Below, one piece after another: positions 1-7,537 of a stretch of 7,537 nucleotides of DNA. The position numbers were made by a program, and so were the translations under genes. Within the stretch, counting starts at the first letter, position 1. Each line of letters begins with the position of its first letter. Source of the stretch: Acidobacteriota bacterium (GTDB lineage: Bacteria; Acidobacteriota; Thermoanaerobaculia; Multivoradales; JAHEKO01); the NCBI GenBank assembly GCA_024638355.1, contig JAHEKO010000182.1, forward strand, positions 1 through 7,537. The letters run 5' to 3'. The notes beneath the pieces are model-generated. The model saw nothing but the letters and a program-made list of their open reading frames with translations, was not told the DNA's origin and searched no databases.

Positions 1-1
1 C

Positions 2-40
2 GCCAAGGCCGCGAAGCTCCGGCAAGAGGGTGACAATTAA
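2..40 (+). CDS. Possible C-terminal end of an upstream gene (partial)
   Basis: Reading from base 2 gives twelve codons (AKAAKLRQEGDN) and then a TAA stop at 38-40. The residues look like a charged helical protein end and most codons end in G or C, like the genes nearby. Frames 1 and 3 also reach stops close by, so the choice of frame rests only on composition. No family can be named from so little sequence. If real, it lies on the same strand as the diguanylate cyclase and ends before the stem-loop at 85-118. Confidence 0.3.
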   Translation, partial: AKAAKLRQEGDN

Positions 41-67
41 CGGCGTAGCGACCGCCGAAAAGTCATA

Positions 68-80
68 GGCCGAACCGGCC
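68..80 (+). other. Small inverted repeat in the 5' intergenic region
   Basis: GGCCG (68-72) and CGGCC (76-80) form a 5-bp GC stem with a 3-base loop (AAC). It lies between the putative upstream stop and the larger stem-loop at 85-118. No T-run follows. In GC-rich DNA such a short repeat may be chance; its position just before a much stronger hairpin is the only reason to list it. Confidence 0.25.
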
Positions 81-84
81 GATC

Positions 85-118
85 CGCCGTGGAGTCCGGT
101 GTTCGGGGCTCCACGGCG
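85..118 (+). terminator. Strong stem-loop before the diguanylate cyclase
   Basis: CGCCGTGGAG (85-94) is perfectly complementary to CTCCACGGCG (109-118). Inside this 10-bp stem, C96-G107 and C97-G106 can also pair, with a T95-G108 wobble, giving up to 13 pairs and an 8-base loop. No T-run follows, so it is not a textbook intrinsic terminator. It could be the 3' hairpin of the upstream transcript, a leader structure of the next gene, or a dispersed repeat. It covers the farthest upstream GTG (89), so that codon is probably not the real start. Confidence 0.45.
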
Positions 119-1759
119 CCGCCGTCTCTGGCATGCGCCTTGCCCTTCGCCAAGGTGGTGCACGGCGTCCGCAACGAAGGCTTCCGGCCGACGCGAGCGC
201 AGGTTCGAGGTCCGAGCCTGCGCCTCAAGATCGTTCTCCTCGTCGCGTTCGCGGCACTCGCCCCGGCGCTCCTGGTCGGAGTCGCCTCGTACATCACCGT
301 CGAGCGGCACCGGGCCGAGGAGCTCGTGCGGCGTCTGGGCGAGCGGACCACCACCGCCGAGCGCCAGCTCTCCCGCTTTCTCGGCGAGCGTCACGCCGCG
401 GGCCGCACCCTCGCCCGCTCGCGGGCGCTTGCCGAAGCGCTCGCCGCGGCGCGGAGCGAGCCGGAAGGCGACCGGCTCGGGCGCCTGCTGTCCGGTATCC
501 GGCGTCACGATCGAACCTGGGAAGGACTGGCCGTCTTCGACGGCGAGGGAGCGCTCGTCTCCGCCACCGAGCCGACCGGGCTGTGGAGCGCGGAGGCGGC
601 TCCCACCCGAGCCTCCTCCAGCGCGCCGAGACCGATCCTCGGGACAGGACCGCGGGCGCTCCTCGTCGCGCGCTACGTGATTCCCGCCGCCGGAGAGCGC
701 CGCGGCGGCTATCTGCAAACCGCCAGCCGGCTCGACCCCCTCTGGCGTGCGCTTTCCGCCGACCACGAGGGAACGCCCACTCGGCTCCGTGTCGTCGACG
801 CCCGGAGCCAGGTTCTCTTCGACTCCGAGTCGCACCCCGGAGCGCCGGAGGCGCCGCTGCCGGTCGCGGCCGCGGAGCGGCTCTTCGAGCTCCGCGTCGG
901 CCATGCCGACTACGCCAACGAGGCCGGGGTCGACGTCATCGCCGCCCATCGCTTCGAGCCCGCGAGCGGCCTCGGCGCACTGGTCGAGCTACCCGCCGAC
1001 CTGGTCGCTGAAGAAGGAGCACGCTGGCAGGCCGGGGCCGTGGAAGGCAGCCTCGCCACCGTCGTCCTGCTGGCGATCATCTGCTCGCTGCTGGCCCTCT
1101 ACCTCACCGGGCCGCTCCGCGGGCTCGTACGCGATCTGGAGAAGCTGGGCTCCAGCCTGTCCCAGCGCCTGGCCATCCGGTCCGCCGACGAGATCGGCGC
1201 CATCCGCGTTGCCTTCAACCAGCGGCTCGACGCGCTCGAGAAGTCGACCCGCCAGCTCGAGCGGCTCTCCAGCACCGACGAGCTGACCGGGCTCCACAAC
1301 CGCCGCAATCTCGACCGCATGTTCGAGGTCGAGCTCAACCGCGCCAATCGCACGCGGCAGCCGCTTTCGGTCTTGATGATCGACCTCGATCACTTCATGG
1401 CCTTCAACGAGCGCCACGGCCGCGCGCAGGGCGACGCCTTCCTTCAGCACGTCGCCTCTTTCCTCAAGACGTGGCTGCGGACCACAGACGTCGTGGCCCG
1501 CTACGGCGGCGAGGAGTTCGCCGCGCTTCTTCCCGACACCGAGCGCCGGACCGCGATCGAGATCGCCGAGCGGCTGCGGGTGCGCTTCGCCGAAACCCAG
1601 CCGCCGAGCAGCGGCGCCCGCTCCTCCGTCACCCTGAGCATCGGCGTCTCGACCTGGGCGGTCGGAGCGGCGATTCAGACCGACCTGCTCGGCGCCGCTT
1701 CGCGTGGAATGCGCGAGGCGAAGAGAAACGGACGCAATCAGGTCCGCTTCGCGGCCTAG
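89..1759 (+). CDS. Membrane diguanylate cyclase: Cache-like sensor, HAMP, GGDEF
   Basis: Predicted to make cyclic di-GMP from two GTP in response to a periplasmic signal. Numbering from GTG 89: TM1 about 48-68; a periplasmic region of about 250 residues with two PAS/Cache-like pieces (GLAVFDGEGALVS near 146-158, VVDARSQVLFDS near 235-246); TM2 about 322-340; HAMP about 341-395 (DEIG 367-370); GGDEF domain from about 396. The domain has DELTGLHNRR, metal-site D432, the active motif GGEEF (473-477), an RxxD inhibitory site (R464, D467), and K545/R549 in AKRNGRN. Coordinates give the longest frame. The true start is probably later: codons before 218 more often end in A/T, the hairpin 85-118 covers GTG 89, GTG 155 and 158 lack a Shine-Dalgarno, and CTG 218 follows GAGGT by six bases and would begin MRLKIVLL just before TM1. 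Unusual: M437 and R445 where Lys and His are common, and a degenerate ADxALY segment. Confidence 0.93.
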   Translation: MESGVRGSTAPPSLACALPFAKVVHGVRNEGFRPTRAQVRGPSLRLKIVLLVAFAALAPALLVGVASYITVERHRAEELVRRLGERTTTAERQLSRFLGERHAAGRTLARSRALAEALAAARSEPEGDRLGRLLSGIRRHDRTWEGLAVFDGEGALVSATEPTGLWSAEAAPTRASSSAPRPILGTGPRALLVARYVIPAAGERRGGYLQTASRLDPLWRALSADHEGTPTRLRVVDARSQVLFDSESHPGAPEAPLPVAAAERLFELRVGHADYANEAGVDVIAAHRFEPASGLGALVELPADLVAEEGARWQAGAVEGSLATVVLLAIICSLLALYLTGPLRGLVRDLEKLGSSLSQRLAIRSADEIGAIRVAFNQRLDALEKSTRQLERLSSTDELTGLHNRRNLDRMFEVELNRANRTRQPLSVLMIDLDHFMAFNERHGRAQGDAFLQHVASFLKTWLRTTDVVARYGGEEFAALLPDTERRTAIEIAERLRVRFAETQPPSSGARSSVTLSIGVSTWAVGAAIQTDLLGAASRGMREAKRNGRNQVRFAA

Positions 1760-1798
1760 CCGGCGGCTCGATCAGATCGTCACGCCCATCGGGCCGCG
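1750..1798. terminator. Imperfect hairpin between convergent genes
   Basis: Three nested complementary pairs share one axis: CGCGGCC (1750-1756) with GGCCGCG (1792-1798), GGCG (1762-1765) with CGCC (1783-1786), and CGAT (1769-1772) with ATCG (1776-1779), around a 3-base loop. The unpaired parts are symmetrical (5 by 5 and 3 by 3). The structure covers the TAG of the diguanylate cyclase and the TGA of the minus-strand membrane protein, which are only 12 bases apart. There is no T-run on either side, so a bidirectional terminator is plausible but unproven; GC-rich coding ends can form such repeats by chance. Confidence 0.35.
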
Positions 1799-2626
1799 CA
1801 GGATGAGCGCGAACACGATGGAGAGGATCAGCACGACGATGATCCAGTGGGTGTGCCAACCGAAGAACCAGACGTCGCGAGTCGGATAGGTAAGGCCGAT
1901 CTTCTCGATCCCCGAGTCGCGGGGCAGAGACGGCTCGGCCGGATAGAGGAGCTGGTTCGTGAAGCTCGCCGCCAGCCGTTCCGGCGATACCCGGCGGATG
2001 CTGTCGGTGACGCCGACGGTCTTGACGTGGGTGGTATCGCCGAGGCGGACGCCGACCTCGTAGGCGCCTTCGGCGTCGGCCTGCATCTGCCAGGCCATCT
2101 CGCGCTCGGCGGGGCTCCAGACCGGCGGCGAGGCGAGGCTGAGGCCGTCGGGCACCTCCAGCGCGAGGTCCGGGCGCGGCGTGCCTTCGCCGCCGTCGGT
2201 CGGAAGCCGGCTCTCCCAGCCCTCCTCGAGAACGACCTTGAAGACGACCGAGTCGCCCGCGGCCAGACCCTGGCGGCCCCAGTGGAACTCGAGCTGGGCC
2301 AGCATCGGCAGGAAGACGAGGATCATCAGCGCCAGCGGCACCAGGAGATGACCGGTGTAGGCGGCCTGGTGGCGAAGGATGGAGCCGACGGCCCGGAAGA
2401 TGATCCGCAGGTTGTCGTTGAACAGGCGGATCTCGAGCAGGCCGGCCGCCACCTTGCGCTTGGCGGCGTCGACCTTCGCCGGGTTGGAGGTCAGCTTGAC
2501 CAGCCAGAGGGCGACGATGCCGAACAGCAGCGAGAAGAGGGTCACGCCCACGATGGCGGGAGCTTCCCGCAGCGGGTAGAGCAGGAGATCGAAAAACGGC
2601 CTCAAAGCCGCGTTGATCGCTGACAT
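1772..2626 (-). CDS. Three-TM inner-membrane protein with beta-rich periplasmic domain
   Basis: Uncharacterised 284-aa membrane protein, last gene of the minus-strand operon. Visible segments: an N-terminal amphipathic stretch; TM1 about 24-44; a basic, probably cytoplasmic helical region 45-93 (AAKRKVAAGLLEIRLFNDNL at 54-73); TM2 about 94-112; a region 113-257 with beta-sandwich-like stretches (GDSVVFKVVLEEG; GAYEVGVRLGDTTHVKTVGV), likely periplasmic and Ig-like; TM3 about 258-277; a very short tail. By the positive-inside rule TM1 is N-out, the basic loop cytoplasmic and the beta domain outside. TM plus cytoplasmic helices plus TM is loosely like the Oxa1/DUF106 superfamily, but this is layout only and I see no diagnostic motif. 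ATG 2626 follows a weak GGGG site by five bases and starts 24 bases after the RHH gene. I know of no function for it. Confidence 0.88.
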   Translation of the reverse strand: MSAINAALRPFFDLLLYPLREAPAIVGVTLFSLLFGIVALWLVKLTSNPAKVDAAKRKVAAGLLEIRLFNDNLRIIFRAVGSILRHQAAYTGHLLVPLALMILVFLPMLAQLEFHWGRQGLAAGDSVVFKVVLEEGWESRLPTDGGEGTPRPDLALEVPDGLSLASPPVWSPAEREMAWQMQADAEGAYEVGVRLGDTTHVKTVGVTDSIRRVSPERLAASFTNQLLYPAEPSLPRDSGIEKIGLTYPTRDVWFFGWHTHWIIVVLILSIVFALILRGPMGVTI

Positions 2627-2650
2627 GGTGACCCCGGAGGCTCGGTCGGG

Positions 2651-2842
2651 CTAGGAGATATAGCCGAGGCCGCGCAGCCTCTTCTTGATCTCCTCTTCGC
2701 TCTCCGCACCCTCGAACTTCTCGAGCTCCTTCTCCAGGGCGTGGGTGATGAACTCCTCGGGCGAGGAGTAGCCGGCCACGTCGGCCAGACGCTTGATCCG
2801 CGCCAGCAGGTCCTTGTCGAGCTTGATCTTCGATCCGAACAT
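2651..2842 (-). CDS. 63-aa ribbon-helix-helix-like protein with LRGLGYIS tail
   Basis: A small complete gene, 63 residues. Residues 5-42 fit the CopG/MetJ-type ribbon-helix-helix pattern: a short strand (KIKLDKD), helix A (LLARIKRLADVAG), a turn (YSSPEE) and helix B (FITHALEKELEKF). RHH proteins usually bind DNA as dimers through the strand. Residues 47-63 add an acidic-to-basic helix ending RLRGLGYIS. LxxLGY endings are also familiar from C-termini of some alkaline-phosphatase-superfamily and sulfatase-like proteins, so the tail may be an interaction element; that is inference. ATG 2842 has the Shine-Dalgarno AGGGGA seven bases upstream, overlapping the TAG stop of the preceding hydrolase, so translation is probably coupled. 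It could be an autoregulator of the operon or a small partner of the hydrolases. I see no toxin partner nearby. Confidence 0.85.
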   Translation of the reverse strand: MFGSKIKLDKDLLARIKRLADVAGYSSPEEFITHALEKELEKFEGAESEEEIKKRLRGLGYIS

Positions 2843-2849
2843 GGTGGTG

Positions 2850-2855
2850 TCCCCT
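2850..2855 (-). promoter_or_regulatory. Shine-Dalgarno of the RHH gene, overlapping the upstream stop
   Basis: On the minus strand the sequence reads TAGGGGA, so the TAG stop of the 658-aa hydrolase shares two bases with an AGGGGA ribosome-binding site seven bases before the ATG at 2842. This fixes the start of the small gene and suggests that ribosomes finishing the hydrolase re-initiate here. Confidence 0.65.
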
Positions 2856-4826
2856 AGTTCATGCCCGCCGCCACGGGGAAGCCATCGACCTCGAACTCCC
2901 CGAGGATGGCGGCGGCCAGGTCCTTCAGTTTGGTGACTTCCCGGCGCAGGGGCCGGTTGGAAAAGAAGATGCCGGGCACGGTCTCGTGGTCCATGCCGTG
3001 GTCGGCGCCCCAGTCGTCGACGTTGTCGGTGTAGACATCGGGGTTGATCTCGCCGAGCGCCGAATCGCTCTCGCCGCGGGTGCCCTTGGCGTAGCCGATG
3101 ACCATGTCGGGGCCGATGGCGAGGTACGGCCCGGGGTCGAAGTCCCGAGCGGTCACGTAGACCTTGGTGATGGCGCGCTCTCCGGTCTTGGGATCGACCT
3201 CCGCCAGCAGCTTCTGCCGGATCTCTTCGACCAGCGCCTCCTTCTTCGCGGGATCGACGATGCCCTTGCCCTCGCGTCCCCGCTCGTTGATGTAGAGCCC
3301 GTTCAAGCCGATGCCGTACGCTCGGGTCCGCGACCAGTCGACGTCGGTCAGGATCGAGGGGTTCTTCTTGTCGGGGTTCTTCAGGGTCAGGTAGCCGTTG
3401 TCGCGCAGCCAGGCATTCACCGAGAAGGTGCGGCGCCACGAAGCGAAGCCGTGGTCCGACATGACGATCAGCGTGGCGTCGTCGTCGATGGCGTCGAGAG
3501 TCTGGCCGACGATCCGGTCGGCGGTGAGGTAGAGCTCGCGCACGACGCCCCGATACGGCCCCCACCTCTCCTCCTCGAAGGCGGGATGCTCCCCGTCCAT
3601 CGAGTGCCACATCATGTGCGACACCAGGTCCATGTTGCCGAAGTAGTAGAAGAGCAGGCCGTCGGTGTAGCGCTCGAGCACCGGCAGGTACTGCGCCTCG
3701 ACCTCGAGCCCCGCGATCTTCGCCTGCTGCAGGAACTCCCCGGGAGTCAGGATCTTGCCCTTGAGCGCCTGGGTGTCCTCCGGCATGCCCTGGGTGTAGA
3801 AGCGGCCGCTGATCTCGGCGAGCTCGGCGGCGAACTCCTCGGGGAACGAGATCGGCAGGTCGCCCCGCTCGGGGTCGAAATTGAGCGGGCTGACGTAGAG
3901 CTCGACCTCGGGCCTCACCTGGCGCAGGTAGAAGCGGGCCATGGCGGTGAGATTGGGCGCCAGCGGCACCAAGCCGAATACCGGCGGCATCACCTCGAAC
4001 TCGACGTCGATCCACTCGGTCCACTCACCCGCCCGCAGCACGCGCTCGGTGTCGCCCACCACCAGCTTGGCCACGTCCTCGCGGTCGTCGACGTAGAGGG
4101 TGAAATCGCGGGTGAGCTTGCTCCTCTTCACCAGCATCGGGTTGTCGGGCCCGGTGAGGGTGCCTTCGGCGACGCCGGTCCACAGGTCGAGCGGCTTGAC
4201 CTCGCCGCCGGCCAGAGTCCGCTCCTCCAGGAAGATGTCGGACGAGTAGAAGGTGAAGGTGCCGTAGCTCCCCAAGACGTCCGGCGTTCCCATGCCGCTC
4301 AGCTCGCGGCTGGCCGAGCCCGAAGGCGGGAAGTTCGCGGGCATGCGGATCACCGTGGTCTCGACGCCCCGCTCCTCGAGCACCTCCCAGAAGGGCGTTC
4401 CCTGGCGCAACAGCTCGTAACCGCCGCCGCCGAGGACGAACTGGTACTTGCCGATCGTGATGGTTCGACCCGGCTCTTCGGGCGCGCTGGTGGAGAGATA
4501 CGGAAAGAGGGTCTCGGGATCGCGATGGATGAAATCGAAGATGCCGTGGCCCGACGGGTCCATGCCGGTGGTGAAAGTCGACCAGGCGACCGGGCTGAGC
4601 GGCGGCACCGAGGTACCCAGCGGTTGGCCCAGCCCACCACCCTCGATCAGCCGCTCGAAGTTGGGCATCTCACCCGCAGCCATCATCTCGCGGGCGAAGG
4701 TGTAGTCCATGCCGTCGAAGCCGAGGACGATGACCCGGCCTTCGGCGGCTTGCGCCGCCCCGGTGACGGCGAGCCCGGCCGACAGGCAGATGGACAGGAG
4801 GGCTGCGGGAATCTTGCTTCGGTGCT

Positions 4827-4830
<4 letters not shown>
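2854..4830 (-). CDS. Secreted alkaline-phosphatase-superfamily phosphodiesterase/pyrophosphatase-like enzyme
   Basis: Predicted two-metal hydrolase of the type I phosphodiesterase/nucleotide pyrophosphatase group, 658 aa, substrate unknown. A Sec signal peptide (basic MKHRSK, hydrophobic core 8-22, likely cleavage after AQA near 28) sends it to the periplasm. Family features: metal ligand D39 in LGFDGMD; nucleophile S79 in LSPVAWSTFTTG, at the spacing where NPP enzymes have Thr; D401 and H405 in NMDLVSHMMW; D459-H460 in MSDHGF; H611 in GADHGMDH. Residues about 185-375 form a family-specific insert or cap, with RAGEWTEWIDVEF and ELYVSPLNFDP. It is a clear tandem paralog of the gene before it. 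ATG 4830 overlaps that gene's TGA (ATGA) and is preceded by AAGGAAGAG. A formylglycine sulfatase is unlikely, as there is no C/S-x-P-x-R motif. Confidence 0.92.
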
Positions 4831-6974
<2,144 letters not shown>

Positions 6975-7082
6975 CCGTCCGGGGGTCCTGTCTGGCACGT
7001 CTGTGATCGTGGTGGGAAGAGCGACCCTGAAGGAGGGGGCCGCAGTGGCAAGCGTTATCTTATATCCTACGGAGCGCTTTTG

Positions 7083-7112
7083 GCCCGGGAGCGATCTGCC
7101 AACCGCCCGGGC
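7083..7112 (+). other. GC stem-loop in the sulfotransferase leader
   Basis: GCCCGGG (7083-7089) is complementary to CCCGGGC (7106-7112), a 7-bp all-GC stem with a 16-base loop. It ends five bases before the AGGAG ribosome-binding site of the + strand gene and, if transcribed, could influence translation. Each arm also contains the palindrome CCCGGG, so it could instead be paired DNA sites or chance in GC-rich sequence. Confidence 0.3.
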
Positions 7113-7117
7113 GCCCC

Positions 7118-7122
7118 AGGAG
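7118..7122 (+). promoter_or_regulatory. Shine-Dalgarno of the sulfotransferase gene
   Basis: AGGAG lies nine bases before the ATG at 7132, a good spacing. It supports 7132 as the real start and therefore argues against extending the divergent minus-strand gene up to 7130. Confidence 0.7.
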
Positions 7123-7131
7123 TAAACCAAG

Positions 7132-7537
7132 ATGTTACCGAAGATGCAACGGCTCTATCGCCGAATCCGTCATGGAGAGCCGATCGTGGTGGTCTCCGGC
7201 CTGCCCCGCTCGGGCACCTCGATGGCGATGAAAATGCTCGAGGCCGGCGGCCTCTCCCTGGCCACGGATGGTATCAGACGGGCCGACGAGGATAACCCCA
7301 AGGGCTACTACGAGCTCGAGCGGGTGAAGGACCTGGCCAAGGAGGACGACAGGTCCTGGCTGACCGAGAATCGCGGGCGGGTGGTCAAGATCATCACCTA
7401 CCTGTTGCGCTACCTGCCCCAGACCAACAACTACAAGATCCTCTTGATGCGCCGCGACCTCGAGGAAGTGGTGGCGTCGCAGAACAAGATGCTCGACCGG
7501 CGCGGGGAGGCGCAGCACACCGAAGACGAGAGGATGA
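7132..7537 (+). CDS. Sulfotransferase-family protein (N-terminal part, cut by the window edge)
   Basis: 135 codons are visible and the frame is open at the right edge. After a short basic N-terminus, [12 protein letters not shown] (19-30) is the P-loop-like 5'-phosphosulfate-binding motif of PAPS-dependent sulfotransferases. Further on, [14 protein letters not shown] (103-116) fits the 3'-phosphate-binding motif: R108 and S116 are eight residues apart, as in cytosolic sulfotransferases. Between them, [23 protein letters not shown] marks a bacterial sulfotransferase_3-like group. Such enzymes move a sulfuryl group from PAPS to a hydroxyl or amine acceptor; the acceptor cannot be told here. No signal peptide is visible, so it is probably cytoplasmic. 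It is transcribed away from the hydrolase operon and may share regulation through the region 6975-7131. The catalytic base and C-terminus lie outside the window. Confidence 0.87.
   Translation, partial: MLPKMQRLYRRIRHGEPIVVVSGLPRSGTSMAMKMLEAGGLSLATDGIRRADEDNPKGYYELERVKDLAKEDDRSWLTENRGRVVKIITYLLRYLPQTNNYKILLMRRDLEEVVASQNKMLDRRGEAQHTEDERM

Larger units (their letters stand above)
6975..7131. promoter_or_regulatory. Divergent intergenic region, likely promoters for both directions
   Basis: These 157 bases separate the minus-strand operon from the + strand sulfotransferase. The only AT-rich patch lies at 7055-7069. On the minus strand it contains TATAAG (7064 to 7059), five of six matches to a sigma-70 -10 box; on the + strand it contains TATATC (7061-7066). 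I find no convincing -35 box for either. The patch is flanked by AAGCG (7050-7054) and CGCTT (7075-7079), a 5-bp inverted repeat with 20 bases between the arms, which could be an operator. The promoter role is inferred mainly from gene orientation and base composition. Confidence 0.45.

Noticed and set aside
30..68. Promoter from GTGACA (30-35) for the diguanylate cyclase
   Set aside because: No -10-like box at a workable distance; the TCATAG-like sequence is too far downstream.
37..354. Small minus-strand frame of 105 codons at the left edge
   Set aside because: Arg/Ser/Thr-rich shadow opposite the diguanylate cyclase start region, no family features or ribosome-binding site.
1847..2623. 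+ strand open frame (258 codons) opposite the three-TM protein
   Set aside because: The minus-strand reading gives three clean membrane segments and operon spacing; the + strand reading is a charged low-complexity shadow.
2651..2842. Antitoxin of a toxin-antitoxin pair
   Set aside because: RHH folds are common in antitoxins, but neither neighbour is a small toxin-like protein and the operon spacing ties the gene to the hydrolases.
2843..4024. Upstream part of a 457-codon minus-strand frame that ends in the RHH protein
   Set aside because: Only its last 63 codons (2651-2842) are protein-like; the rest is an Arg/Ala/Gly-rich shadow of the secreted hydrolase in another frame.
6975..7130. N-terminal extension of the membrane-anchored hydrolase to TTG 7130
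   Set aside because: It would reach to one base from the divergent gene, has no Shine-Dalgarno, covers the likely promoter region and adds 52 residues without protein-like features.
7135..7518. Minus-strand frame of 127 codons at the right edge
   Set aside because: Antisense of the sulfotransferase, which has clear PAPS-binding motifs and a good Shine-Dalgarno site.

Overview
The window is GC-rich, tightly packed bacterial chromosome. The protein families and the gene order (two alkaline-phosphatase-fold hydrolases, a small RHH protein, a three-TM envelope protein, a PAPS-type sulfotransferase) remind me of Acidobacteriota or of deep-branching Deltaproteobacteria/Planctomycetes relatives. 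That is an impression, since nothing here fixes the taxonomy. I see no tRNA, rRNA, CRISPR array, insertion sequence or phage gene.

Layout. Bases 1-40 probably hold the last codons of an upstream + strand gene. A strong stem-loop (85-118) follows. Then comes a + strand membrane diguanylate cyclase (up to 1759) with a periplasmic Cache-like sensor, HAMP and GGDEF domain; its true start is uncertain. It converges on a four-gene minus-strand operon (6974 down to 1772), and an imperfect hairpin (1750-1798) spans both stop codons.

In transcription order the operon encodes: (1) a 715-aa membrane-anchored alkaline-phosphatase-superfamily phosphodiesterase/pyrophosphatase-like enzyme; (2) a 658-aa secreted paralog, joined to gene 1 by an ATGA overlap; (3) a 63-aa ribbon-helix-helix-like protein with a conserved-looking LRGLGYIS tail, whose Shine-Dalgarno site overlaps the stop of gene 2; (4) a 284-aa three-TM protein with a basic cytoplasmic helical segment and a beta-rich periplasmic domain. 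A divergent + strand sulfotransferase gene begins at 7132 and runs off the right edge. About 157 bases between the divergent genes hold the likely promoters.

How they may work together (inference): the two hydrolases are tandem duplicates that keep the full metal-ligand set, but they seem to face opposite sides of the inner membrane. With the sulfotransferase, the RHH protein and the three-TM protein they look like one envelope-modification or envelope-surveillance module of unknown substrate. The diguanylate cyclase is a separate transcription unit.
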